From Brugia malayi (Eukaryota > Nematoda > Chromadorea > Rhabditida > Onchocercidae), in assembly GCF_000002995.4 (NCBI RefSeq), contig NW_025062475.1, positions 6,142,187-6,206,186 of the forward strand: a stretch of 64,000 nucleotides of DNA, written 5' to 3'. This document shows, in pieces, positions 36,129 through 49,080 of the stretch (positions are counted from its first letter, which is position 1; each line of letters starts with the position of its first letter). Below the pieces are notes generated by a model, which saw only the letters and a program-made list of their open reading frames with translations, had not been told where the DNA came from and ran no database searches. Made by a program: the position numbers and the translations under genes.

Positions 36129-39100
36129 GAAAGAAAGAAAAGGGGAATCTGAAAGCGAAATTATGAACTGAATTTGAATTTAAATTAAAGGGACGTTGAA
36201 ATTAGGACAACAACGAAATCAAGACATCGAAAAGGAAAACAGATGTATTTTAATGTATGTGTATTTCTAATTTTGTATTTTTAAAGTTTTTCAAAGCTTC
36301 GTGAAGTTTCAGCTTCTCATTTTTTTTTCTGTCTTAGTTTTCTTATTTTTGATAAAATATGACCAATGCGATTTTAACATATCTTTTAATGATGTAGTCC
36401 GGTTATGATTTATAATATAAGCTTCAATTCCTCAGAATGATTAAAACTGAACAAATCAGATAAATGCATACAATTCCGCATACATTTCAATAATCAGGAA
36501 TGTTTAACTTAATAACTCTAACTTATAACATGTAACTAAGTTTTGATTACTGACTTATATTATAAATCATATCTAGCATAATACCTTTCTTAAAATCTCA
36601 GGATATTTCAATAAGTCCATATTTTATATTTTAGATGCTGGCCACGAAAACCTTCTCGGCAATTACAAAGGTGAAAACTATAGTTAGAAAATTGAGATTT
36701 TCAAGTAATTTTCCATATTATCATGCATTCAGGTATGAGTAATTAGGAAGGATACAAAAAATTTACACGGCATCTGCCTTGTACAGTTTTCAGTGTGAAT
36801 CACCAATCCGATTAAAAAATTATAAATCACCAAATCCGAAATTCGAGAAGTCCAGAACTCCTTTTGCTTTACTCAAAATATAATCAAGAATATAAATTAT
36901 TTGTCAGCCTACTGTAATTTGCCGGTACGATAATTTTTAGTTTTCACTCTCCAGATAATTTGGCAAAATTATGTAATCTAATGTCTGGACAAAGATGTCT
37001 TAAACTTTCTATTTTCACCTGTTGCAAAGCAAATCCAGTTTTACCGAAAACAGGTTGCACATGGCATAATTTCTTCACAATTACCATACACGTTGCTATT
37101 TTGCAATTCTCAAAGTTACTCTGAAGATACGACATAAAACTAATTCTATAATTAATAGAAAAACATTCTCGACTTGATATGCAAGGTATATTCTTCCTGC
37201 CATATTGTCTTTACAACCCCAATTATAAAAGTTATCTTGACAGCTGATGAATAATATCCAATTTGAATTTTGGTAACTTCTCATAACATAACTTTTCAGC
37301 CAAATTGTTTAAAGTTTTCTAGATCTTGTGATAATTCTAAAAAGAGATGAAAAATAGACATATGCATAAATTAATAAGCAATCTGTTGCAAGTTGATCGT
37401 TGAGGACGTTCATCTCGTTTCAAGAAAAACGATAACATTAAACTTGGCTTCAACGTGTCCATGAATATAACGTTTATTGACCTTATTGGATTGTATGTTA
37501 GTGGGTGATTGTTAAGCAGCAATCATGCATGCTCTTCGTGCATCACATATTTTCAGCTCTTGAAATGTTGGTTGGGACATTTCGATAAGTTCCATTGCTT
37601 TTAATTGTTGCTTCTGATATTGAACCGCTTAATTTTTCCCTTTTTTTATTTTTAGAAGATTCATTTCCCGAAGAAAATGTCTGCAAAGAATTCATTGCAT
37701 AATGATGCAATCTGCATGCTATGTGCAGCGTGCTGTTTGCTACTACTTGTACGAGTCGTTCATCCAAATATATGGATGTGTCTGCATTTGTCTATAACCA
37801 TTCATTATGTCCTTGTACATAATGCTAGAGGAAAGAAGGTGTAACCAGTCAGGCGCTTCTTGTCCACTGATCTGTTTGCTCATCTGCTAATGGTCTTTGT
37901 CCACAAATAAGCGCTAACCACTCCATTCTATTTTGCTAAGCTAAGCACTGAAATTAGCCACAGAGATGGCCTCTTTTACAGCTGTCGAGGCGTCAATGCA
38001 GCTTTGTTCAAAGAACTGACAATTGATTGCGCTGTTAATTACCGCCGCCTTCATTGCCACAATGCTAATTATTTTTACAGTAATTGGGAGAGGACTGAAT
38101 CAGTACCAAGTTATGATGGCATGCTGAAGACCACCTCCTACATGTCATCATTGTCCCATTGCGCCCACTGTCGGCTCCTTTGCGGCAATATTTCTTAAAA
38201 CATCTATTCACACTTCCAAATATCATTCCACTGATAAAAATCGCTCCCGAAATAATCCAACCTTTGTCATCTCTTTTATTCTATTCCATTCTGTTTCTAT
38301 TCTATCCTCCCTTACTTGACTATTTCATTTCACTCTATATTCACCCTTTCCTCTCTTTTCTCTGTTATGCTCTTTCTTCCATTCTATTTCTTTATATCGT
38401 ATCCCATACCATCATAAAATATGAAATAGTTGAAACCCATCAAGTCACAGCAGATCTCACTTCAACACATAATTACGACTTCAATAACCTCAACGGCATT
38501 GATCTGAGTATGGAAAACCGGTTACTGCTTTCAGTGCATATTGTAACGCCGTGTACAATTCTCGTTAGATTCTTCTCCTTCCCTTATTGTTCAATTAATT
38601 AAAATTAATTTCATAGTCAACAGAAGAAATTCAGGAAAACATTTCTGCATGTCACATTTCTCATTACCATTTGAAAATTTGTCAAAGACCCTAAAGGCCG
38701 CTTAAAGAAAGATCATGCGCAAGTCGTACCAGAGAGTTGGTGACAAATTGTCAACGAAGGAATTTCATTTTGCAATGGTTTTCAAATACGTTTTAACAGT
38801 GAAAAATTAGCAGTTACAAAAAAAAAAAAAGACCGAAATTATGGCAAAAAAAGGTCAAGATAAATTGAATCTTTGCGCATTCTTTTAAACTATAATGAAT
38901 AACTTTTTTTCAGGTGACAGGAATTTGGACATTCATTACCGGGCTAGGTCCTAATCACGTCAACTTTTATTGTCACTTAAATTCTAATAGCACTTCGTTA
39001 TTGCAATTTCAGGTAGCTAAAAATACTACTGGTGAGGAATAATAGGGTATTTGAAAGGCATAGTGTTAAAGTCTGTAACCGTAGCTGTTCAGTGAGTGAG

Positions 39101-39261
39101 CATTTTCATGAGGACAGTAAATGAGGACTTTTCCAGGCCTTTCCGCCTCATTTCAAACATTCAAAGAGCCATCCTAGTAATCTCTTCACCACCATACTGC
39201 AAGCAGTGAAGGAGAGCGGCTGTTCAAGTGCTACTTGCAGGCAGTTAACAAACGGGCTGAT

Positions 39262-39375
39262 TACTACTACTTTTACTACTACTGCTATTACTACTACTAC
39301 TACTGCTATTACTACTACTTCTACTACTATACTATTACTACTACTACTACTACTGCTACTACTACGACTACTACC
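39262..39375. repeat. (TAC)n trinucleotide repeat
   Basis: About 110 bases of imperfect TAC/ACT units with TGC, TTC and TAT interruptions. Open frames across it on both strands are products of the repeat. Confidence 0.9.
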
Positions 39376-39546
39376 GCTGCAATTACAACTGCAGTGAATG
39401 CTGGCATGCAACGACTCACTGCATTACAGAGCTTCTCCACCTCTCTACTTCTCCATCTCTCCGCACTACTTAACATATCTGCCATCCTTATCGATACATT
39501 TGTACACACATATAAATGTATATGTGTACATTTATAACGAAGCCTG

Positions 39547-39586
39547 ACACACACACATATATATATGTACACACACACACACACAC
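39547..39586. repeat. AC/AT compound microsatellite
   Basis: CA units, then TA units, then CA units. Confidence 0.85.
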
Positions 39587-42500
39587 GAGGAGAAGGCTGT
39601 TGATGATAGGGCAAGAGGAGAGAGCACTCTGCAATGCGACGCATCCATTGAACATTCAAAGAGCGATGACAATATCGCTGGGGACTTTTTCTTTATTATA
39701 TTTAGGAACACATGACTGAAGGAAGAAAAAACGTGACAACGCTCGCTGCATGCATCTGCAAAAGTATTCACGTGGTTCTGCAGTGTACAGTGCACTAACA
39801 CAGTGAACATTTTGCCAGTTTGCAATATTATTTTGAAGCAAAAAACTTTGTGTCAAAAAATGGAACTGATCCTCGGCAGAGAGTTATACAGAAAGGAAGA
39901 TAAGTGCAAGTAAATAGCTGACTAGAGTGAACAGTGAATTCTTCAAGACCAAAGGATTATCACTTCCCAAACCTATGCATATCAATAGAGGATTCTTTTC
40001 AGTAGAGATCCTCAATGAATCCGTCTTTTGCCCTCTTAACTAAGCAGTCATTGCATTCTGTCTATTCCACACATTTTAATACCATTTCAGAACGAAAATT
40101 CAAGGATGAAATTTGTTGAAGCCTGAAATAATAATAAAGTGAAAATTGAACCTTCACTTCAATAATGATCGATTTTCTCATTATACACTTTGCTTTTTTG
40201 CTTTTGCATACATCTTTTCATTCTTTTCTTAAAATATCTGAAAGTTTTCTTCAAGCGTTCCCTACTCATAACTGTCCTGAATGACAAAGTTAAAACTAAC
40301 GTAACACTCGTAATGCTGAGCTAAACTCTAAGCGCAATATATTTCATAAATAGGTTTCACTCTTCTCTTTCTTATGGACACTATAAAACAAAAAACTTCA
40401 CCTCTTATATTCATTATCGACTAATTCACATGCAATTGCATGCAGAAATTCAATCGTGTGCCATTTCAACGTGTTAATCACAGTTACACAATTTATTTAT
40501 TTCTCTTTTTAAAATTGTACATGGAAGGAGCAGAAAACTGCGTATGGCGAATTACGTTAGCAAGTGCGGCTAAGCCCAAGCTAGACATTCTTATGAAGGC
40601 GGCAATACCAATAGATTCACTGCTAGCTCACGGGATGAATTCCATCCGTGTTAAAATGCCTAATACCAACAAAAAACACATTTCACTTAATAATTACATA
40701 ATTTCATAGTTAAAAATGGGCGCATATGGCAATTAATGAGTACACAATAAACAACCATCGGATTATCTCACTAGCAACTGGCACACGTCTATAGCATTTA
40801 AAATGAGAATCAGAAGACGGAAAAAGCGATAGCAATTTAGTGGTCTTTGTAAAATGGCTGGCGCCGAAATGTTTTAACAAGTAAAAATAGAATTGAATAA
40901 ATGGCTGCTGCTATATCACCACCATTCATTTAATGTCTGTACTGTGAGAAACCATTGACCGATGATGTTCTCGTCCATGATTAAGACAGTTCTTTTTCAG
41001 TAAATTTCAGGTGATAAAAGTTATATGGAAATAATCTGAAATTTAAGAGAACTATACTGGTAGATATTTCAATAAGAACTCCACCAATTTATTTTTTCCT
41101 TGTGGTACTGCGACCGGACAGTGTTTATGTGAATTGCATTACGTTTGCAGATCTTACGTTAAGCCGTTGAATTTAATAAAATAATGTAAGACAATTTACT
41201 TTAGCATTTGTATCAAAATTCGTACAACATGATAAAACATATTTGCAAAAAACTTGTTCTAACTTAAATTGTATCAAAAATTTTGATGGGATAACAGTTA
41301 GGAAAAATTTATGACGTATAATTTGAGAAAACTACTATGACGTATACCTACCACCACGCAATTTAGAAAAGTTTTAAAAGATGGGTCGGCTACTTAGGAA
41401 AAATTGAATACATAAAGCATACTTTAAATTTGGTGCCAAACCCTAATTTAAGACTTGAAGTCTTATTTCGAAATATATTTTTTGGAGGAAAAGTTCAAAA
41501 AACCTTCCTACTAGCAACCAATTGATCAAAATTGTGACCGTATGAAGATTATTGCATTAAAAAGAGAATCATCGAATAAAGTTAGTGCTTCAAAGTAAAA
41601 CATTTTAAAAACAGTGATTTGTTGCCTTATTAAAGCAAAAGTACCGTAGCAGAGTTTACCATTTTCATTAATGAATAATCATCAGATGTAGAAGTGGAAG
41701 TATCTGCATTATCTGAATACAAATCTTATCTGATATTTATAAAATAAATTGAAACTGCTAAAGGAGATGTGCAGATAGAAATTTTCCAAGATAGAAATAT
41801 CAAAGCGAAAATAGTTGGAATCAAAGCATAAGGTGTCGGTCAATAGTCAAATAATCTAATGTAAATAATTATTTCCACTAGAAGAATGATATCTTTAGTA
41901 ATTAGCCATTAAATAAGAATTAAGATTCGAATTGCAGCTTCTAACAGGGTAGATGAAAGCAGGCAATATGATGATATCTGCAGATCTTTTTTTGGTTTGT
42001 AAGTACAATTATACTCATTCACGTTTCCTTCTACTAATGCTCTGAATCATCTTGCAACTCATCACGTTTTCAAGCGTAACAGTTGAAAGCTATCAGGATA
42101 AGCTGAGTAATGATAAGCTGAGATATGGATAAGCGAAGTCAAAGGAAGGAAGATAGCAAGGCCAAAATAAGATGATAAGACAAGATGAAATTTCGGCATA
42201 GTATCCATTTTTTACTGCCCCCGTCTTATCGTTTGTATCATTGAGATGAAAAAAAAAAAAAAAAAAATGTTAATTTCAGAGAAGATATGAAAGGATTGAA
42301 AGTATTTGTGATTAAATGGTTTTCTTCTTGAAGCAAAAAATAGTCGTCTTGATTGGAATGGATTGCAATTTTTTTGATGTCGAATGCAAAATTATTTAGA
42401 AACATTGATGATTTCCAATTTCTTTTTTGATCAACATAAAACTTTCAAGAAATGACGATATCATTTAAATAACAATCGTACTTTGAGAAATACTTTGAGA

Positions 42501-43044
42501 CCCAATTGCTGGATATGATCTTTTTTGTGTCAGTACTGTGAGAAATGCGGAATTGTCCAATGTCGTTGTTAATGAATAGCCATTCCTTCATTTATCCATC
42601 GACAAACTGAGTGACACGTCTCTCCTAGATGGGTCAACAGTGAAGATATCATCTTTCCTTTGAATATTATTTAATCATGTGGCAATCAGATGAATGCAAA
42701 TTCTAACTTTCTGTAACTTTAATTGCAAAATAGTTCCGTACGTGAAAGTTAATTTCTCTTTTAACTAATTATTTCTTAAGAAACTGTTTCAGTGAGTGTG
42801 CGCAACAGCATTTTTTTTTTATTTTTTATTTTTGAAATTGTGACGAATTTTTATTATTTACCAACAAATCTTTATTATCAAATTTCTGTTATGCAAATTA
42901 TCGAAAGTTCAATTTAATAATTTTTTTAATTAAAATATTGTTAAATTATGCTAAATTTGAACAGATAGTACATCAACTAATCGTTTTATTTCAATGTTTC
43001 ATTGTGATGCAGAGCACTGACAAGTAATCAGCATATCATATTAT

Positions 43045-43074
43045 GATCTGATCTGATCTGATCTGATCTGATCT
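43045..43074. repeat. (GATCT)6 pentanucleotide repeat
   Basis: Six perfect GATCT units, with GATC recurring every five bases. Intergenic. Confidence 0.92.
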
Positions 43075-43189
43075 AATCCGACAAATAAATAAATGTGTTT
43101 CCTTTAAGTGAATGTGTTAAGATGTCTGAATTTATGCTCTGCAATCATTCAAAATCATAATGACGATGCCCTCGCCGCATAGATATGCA

Positions 43190-43300
43190 GACACAGAACA
43201 GATACAGACATAAACAGACAGAAGCGTAGACATGCACACATACATGCATACGGACACACACACATACGCAGACATGCACACACATACACGCACTTACACC
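43190..43300. repeat. Degenerate ACAGAC/ACACAC-rich repeat
   Basis: A stretch of ACA-rich units (gacacaga, cacacata, gacatgcaca), low-complexity and on both sides of a short CA run. Confidence 0.7.
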
Positions 43301-46009
43301 CCTGCAAAGTCTCCTCACTATATCTTTTAAATGTGACGTTGAAAATTTGTCGCAGTATACTAGGACTGTTATAGAGCACTGCGATTTGGTTTCTCTGGCT
43401 AATGAGGAATAATTACATCTCAGTGTTAGACTAAGACCAGTGCACATCCATCAAATATTTGAACTTTTTATCTCAACTAGATTGTTTAAGAAGACATTTC
43501 AAAATTGATGGTTGAGAGTTTTTCAAATCTTAGTAGTACCAAAAAAGAAAATCCAATAACAAGGAATTTTGAGAGTTTGAAATCATTTCAACTTACATGC
43601 TAAACTTATAGTATTATTAATAATCATTTCAGTGTAAATTTCCATTTTATGTGCATCTTTTTCCTCACTATATAACGTGAAATGAATCTTAGAAAGACAA
43701 TATCTGTATAATTTGGAGGCAAACTATTTGTAAACTATTGCAGTGTGAAATTTTAGGATGAGTAGCTAATGATGATGATTAAATGTTATAATGTGGATAC
43801 TGTATTACATTATTTTTTTAATTCATAATTAGCTCTTCTCCCTCCAGACAATTCCTTGATAGAATCTTGCCGAGTGAATGGGAATTGGCTTATGAAAATG
43901 CCTGCAGTTGGTGATGATGAAATTAGCAGGAATAAGTGATGGAAATGTCATTTATAAAACAAAATTAATCATATGCTTACTAGAAAGTCAAAGTAGCAAC
44001 AAGTTGGTATGACTGCATCATCGCTTCATTTCGATCCTGTATTCCGCTGAACTTTTATTTGTCCAACTGTCTCTATAAATGTTCATCTATTACCAGTATA
44101 TTAGTGATACATGTAAGCAACAAGGTAAACAAATGGTGGAATTAAAAAAAAAATTAACTCATCAATGATTAAGCAAAGTTTTTGTCTTAATTCAATTGAA
44201 TTCAAGAATGTGTTTAATCATCCCGATCAATAAAGCAATTGGGCACATTAAAATTTACTTTATTACTTGAAAAAATGAAAAGGATGAGGTTGTCACTAAC
44301 ATTTTGTAACAGATCAAAATTTTTACTGCAAGATGCAAAATTACTGAAAAGACACAAAACATTTTTTAAAAATTCTAGCTTACTTAAATCTCACTTTTGT
44401 ACTTTCTTAAATCCTACCTTTAAATATGCTGAGAAAGATCTCGCAACCATGTCATTTATATGAACATGATCTTTTATTGATTCGATGAAAGGTTAACCGG
44501 CTCAAAGATAGTGAAAGCAGCATGATTTCTTCATCACATGCTTGTCCCTAAGTACTCACAATGCATTTGTCCTGATATGGAAACGTTATGGAACGCTGGA
44601 AGTTTTTTGGAATTATTTATGCTTTACTCATAGGCCTATATTGATTGAAACCTGTTGTAAAACGGATAGCTTTTGAAAGGCGATAAGAGTTAAATAAGCT
44701 GCAAATATTTTCATACTAACTTAAAATTTCATTACGGGTTTGTCATTTTTTCAGTTCATGTTTTGATAAAATCACTGATTGGCTATTTTCGAAAAAGAAA
44801 TTGCTGAAAGGCTGACCGTTAACTGTTTGTCATATAATTGGCTTTCACATTGTCACTTGTCAGTAATTCCAATGTTACTGCTAAAAAGGTTTTTTTTTTT
44901 TTACTGATAAGGTTATTGAATGAGATTAAATGAGACACACCCTATTTTTACACAAATACTAGTCCGATGGTCTGATAATTACTACTGCTTCAATGCTTCA
45001 GTTAGACTGAATTTGAAAGGTCTATGAAAGTTAATTCTAAAGTATGAATCGAAATTCATTCAACCATATTTAACTAATGTGTCGAAACTCTTTCAATGGC
45101 TGACAAAAGTTACTGAGAATAATAAGAGAAACACATTTCATCTTCCTTACAGTAATGGGAAGTGTTATGCGGTCCCTTCCCTCCTGCATTACGGCCTGTT
45201 CCTCTTCCTCAGCACCTCAACATTGCGCCTTCTCATCTCTCCTCACGCGGGGTCAGCCGAACGAATTTTGAATATGTGCGGTGAGTTCAACAAATGATGA
45301 ATGGCAAAAGAATGAAGTAAATGACATTCCAGTCTCAGTGGGGTGCTCTTCTCTTCTCGGAGACAAACAGACAGACAGAGAGACCATTACTGTACAGTAC
45401 GTGAAGTCGCGCATCCTGGAGGATTGCCCTACCGATTGATTGGTTTACTCGACTGCACTTTGAAACCAATTCATCACTCTTCCATTTCTGATAGAGTAGT
45501 TGAAATTATGAAAACGACTTACAAAGTCATTTAAAACGAATTGGGAATGGGCATAAATTGTGTCGTTCTCTTCTTGTTTCTTTCGACTCACAAACATAAT
45601 TTATGTTTACCTGCAAATTGCATGAGAGCATGTATTGTATCTTTTGATGCTTACTGTGCTCTTTGATGGCGGTACAGGACTGAACTGAAGTATTGCATAC
45701 TACGAGTGAATTAATGATGACAAAAGAAATTGAACCTCTCTAATATTTCAGATCGACCTTCCCCTCTTCTGTAATTTTGTCTCTCTTCTCGGCAGGTGAG
45801 CTGATAAATAACCTATCGCTACTACTCGACCAACGATGATATCATTTTCGCAAGCAAATATAAACGCATTCAGAAGTAACTTTCCACTAATTGGTTGTAA
45901 GTACAACGCAGATGAGTTAAATTATGTTTACTTTAAAAAAAAGTGCAAGAAGAATTAAACAAATACAGCTTGAGCTATTAAATTTTCTGTTCCATTTGAT
46001 TATTTAGAA

Positions 46010-46080
46010 GCGGAAGGAGAAAAACAGAAAAGAGAAAGAAAGGTGAAGAGAGAGGGAGAGTGAGAGGGAAAGAAAGAGAA
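46010..46080. repeat. Purine-only GA-rich tract
   Basis: About 70 bases almost wholly A and G (GAAAGA, GAGAGG), a low-complexity polypurine tract capable of unusual DNA structure. Confidence 0.85.
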
Positions 46081-47070
46081 TAATTAAATGTTGAGGGAAT
46101 GCTGATCTCCAAACATTCCAATGAATTCTCAACTGTCCATTCTTCATTATTCTTTCTAGAAAATTTCTAATATGCATTGATTACTAAATGATTTGGAGTG
46201 ATAGAATATCGACAGATTTCTGTAGCGAAATCTCTATTACAGAACCGGTTATTTATCAAGGGAAAAGGGTAAACAACAAAACCGAACACTGTATACTATT
46301 TCAATATTGTTCTAAATTTAAGAGAAACTGCCGCTTCCTCCTTATCTTTTTTAAAAAAAAAAACAGGCAACTTGTGTTCCTAGCTAAAAACTAGTATGAT
46401 TTAAAAGAAATCTAAAATGAATTCCGATCTTAAGCCTTTATTAGCAGATCCCTTATTAGCGTAATCATAGCATGCACTGATAATTCATTTACATTTTTGG
46501 TAACATTACTTTTCAATCAACAATTACAGCTGCAATATAAATTGTATATTAGCTTAACTTCTCAAGCATATTTCAAACTTTCTTATCAAAACCGAAATGT
46601 CTTCGTTGTAGAGTTCATCGCAGCACTTTCACCGCACTATTTCCGATTGCGGTTTTTTTGAAGATTTATTTTCGATTTCTTTGAAAAGTTTCTCAAATAA
46701 AAATCATCAAAATAGTATCACGATGTGACATTTAATTTGGATATTCAAAATCTAATTAGCTCAAGCACTGTATTGTTAATTGATAATTGGCTTTATTTTA
46801 CACTTTATTTTTGATTGTTTATTGCAACGGAAATAATAAAAGGATCTGTAAATGTTTTTTTTTTAATAAGAGACAACATGCTATTTGTACTTACAACAAA
46901 ATGAGTATCACAAACACTGCAGTCGTTGCCGATGTAAGGTGCAACTGCAAATCGATTAATTCTGATGTTTTTTCTAGGTCAAATTTCAAGAAATCCTAGA
47001 AACTTCATTATCAATTTATATCTATTATTAGCAATATTATATTTTTTAAGTTGAGGCTTGTTGATCTTCC

Positions 47071-47098
47071 TATATATATATATATATATATGTATATA
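47071..47098. repeat. (TA)n microsatellite
   Basis: About 28 bases of TA units with one TG change. Confidence 0.9.
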
Positions 47099-48500
47099 AT
47101 GAAATAAGAAGTTTGTATACAATACTTATCACCGCAACATAAGGAGGAGAGCCATCCATCAGAAGTAATGAAACTAAGTCGAAAGCAATCGTAAGAAATG
47201 CGACAAATCTGTTGACTCCTGCTCTATCACTCATAGATTGATCAAATCGAAAAGATGAAAAACTGGAAACAGATGGAACCAATTATTTGCTTCTAAGTTT
47301 GCTGCAATTTTTACTTTATCACTTAATTTATCTTTTCCGCTTCTTCAATACATTACCATTTAAAGTTGATAAATTAACTGATATGACCATAAAGATGAAT
47401 CATTTGCGGTTTCGCGGGAGTTTCTTTCCTTGCAGTATTAGCCATTCAATCTATTACTTTGACTAATTCTGTACTTTAATTTAGATGGAAAGATAATGTT
47501 CAAGTTTATTGTCACTGTTTTTTATCACTTCATAGCTGTAATTTCTGCGTAGGATGAAAGCAGCGTTTTTCGGTATTTGCTGATTTCTGCTCAGATGGTG
47601 ATGGTAATACTTCGATACGAGCTTGTGATTTTCTAATAACTAATAACAGTTCTTATTTTGTCTTGAAATAGTAGGAATGGATAAATTGATTTGATTAATG
47701 ATTAAATCGAAATTAAAAGAAATGACAAGGATAAAATGAATAATGAGTTGAGGATGGTTTGAGAAAGTCATAACCATCAATCATAGCATCCTCCCATGTT
47801 GATCTTCTCTGCTGTACTGTTTTTTCTTCTTCTTTCTTCTGTTTATTCTTGCATTCTTGAGTAGGTTTCAATTTTTTTACTCACTCTTTTCCGACAATTT
47901 ATAATTTTTGCTACATCAGTTATGAATGTTTATCATTTTCTTAATAATAATACAAGACGAAATCATTCCGCCCCCAAAACTTTGAAGTGATCAACAAGTC
48001 GATTACCTTTATCACAATCTTAGAGCTGTTCTGTTGATTTACTTTGACTTATATTGCAGATATCACACCTGTTCATTAGCAATGAAAAGATGCTTCAGGT
48101 TAATTGTATAATTAATTAGTACTTCTGAAAATAAACTTCCTCTTTATTGCAAGCGGTTCATTAACCAACATGATGACAATGTCAGTAATAACGAAATTAA
48201 TAATTCATACTAATAGATCATATTCTCTTGCTGAATTAGTGCAATGGAATAGACAGTTACAAATATCGTTCTAAACATTCTGATAACATCTTATAATAGA
48301 CATTTATCTGAAATACTGATGTCAGAATCAGTAGAGTTGTACTCAATACTGCGAGTACTGGCCGCCAATCTCGAGCACATTTCAAAAAAACACTGCAGAG
48401 AAAGTAGAAATCGCTATTATAGAAGGACTGATGAGAGAAGCGGTTCACAGACAGCTGATGAAAAACAATGAACCTCAAGAAAATCAGGGAAGTGTCAAAT

Positions 48501-49080
48501 AAAAAGAGCACACTTTGGCACAGGTAACATTTATTAGTGATAGGATACGATCGAGTGAGGAAGCGCAGTGAGTGTTCGAAAGTGGTAGTTTCGAGAAACG
48601 AAGGCTAATAAACAGTACCGAAATAGCGTTGACCTTTGAGGTGTATGTGCAACATTTATGATATGGCGGGGTCGTCCATCTATATATGGCTGAGAACAGA
48701 AGTGCAAGGCGATGGCGCCACTGTCGCTATGGAAATTAAGTGGTGTCACTATTTGGTATGAATTTTGAAAATTGAGTGGAAGGCAAAAAGCCTTGGTCAT
48801 GTAAAGACTAACAGGTATCCTCTACTTCGTCATACAGGCGGTCATTTATGCAAATTGACTGATTTATGGGAGTGGAAATGTCCTAATGCATTCCTGGTCC
48901 TGAAATGAGAGTCAGTGTCCACTGATTCAGGCCGCTCATTCGGAAGTACAAAGCACAGTAATCTCTGTGTGGTCACGATAATAATAAGAAGGGATAAGCA
49001 ATAATTAGCGGTTGGAATGAATGTTGATTAGGCAGTGGTCATTATTCACTTCTATCTCATCATTTCAACTGTAGGGAAGA
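48501..49080. promoter_or_regulatory. GC-richer patch, possible regulatory element
   Basis: About 550 bases noticeably less AT-rich than the surroundings and without a credible reading frame. It contains TGACCTTTGAGGTG (about 48630), resembling nuclear-receptor half-sites, and three copies of ATGG within 75 bases, two of them ATGGC: TATGGCGGGG, GATGGCGCCAC and CTATGGAAA. It lies 2.3-2.8 kb upstream of the Polycomb start. Regulatory function is inferred from composition and position only. Confidence 0.25.

Larger units (their letters stand above)
34951..48500. other. Gene-poor block between PCGF and Polycomb genes
   Basis: No exon with recognisable coding content was found on either strand. 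It contains poly-T (35957-35976), a T14-A13 junction (36102-36128), TAC, AC, GATCT, GA and TA simple repeats listed separately, and a GC-richer patch at about 37840-38200. Open frames such as 38159-38602, 40440-40709 and 45079-45297 lack family resemblance and partner exons. Confidence 0.45.

Noticed and set aside
39148..39537. Open frames rich in Tyr/Thr or Ser/Val over the TAC repeat
   Set aside because: They are translations of a trinucleotide repeat in different frames.
40440..40709. Open frame with a moderately protein-like middle
   Set aside because: No family resemblance, no clear splice partners, and a length compatible with chance.
43045..43074. GATCT array as a CRISPR-like or clustered binding-site array
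   Set aside because: The units are contiguous without spacers and only five bases long; it is a simple microsatellite.
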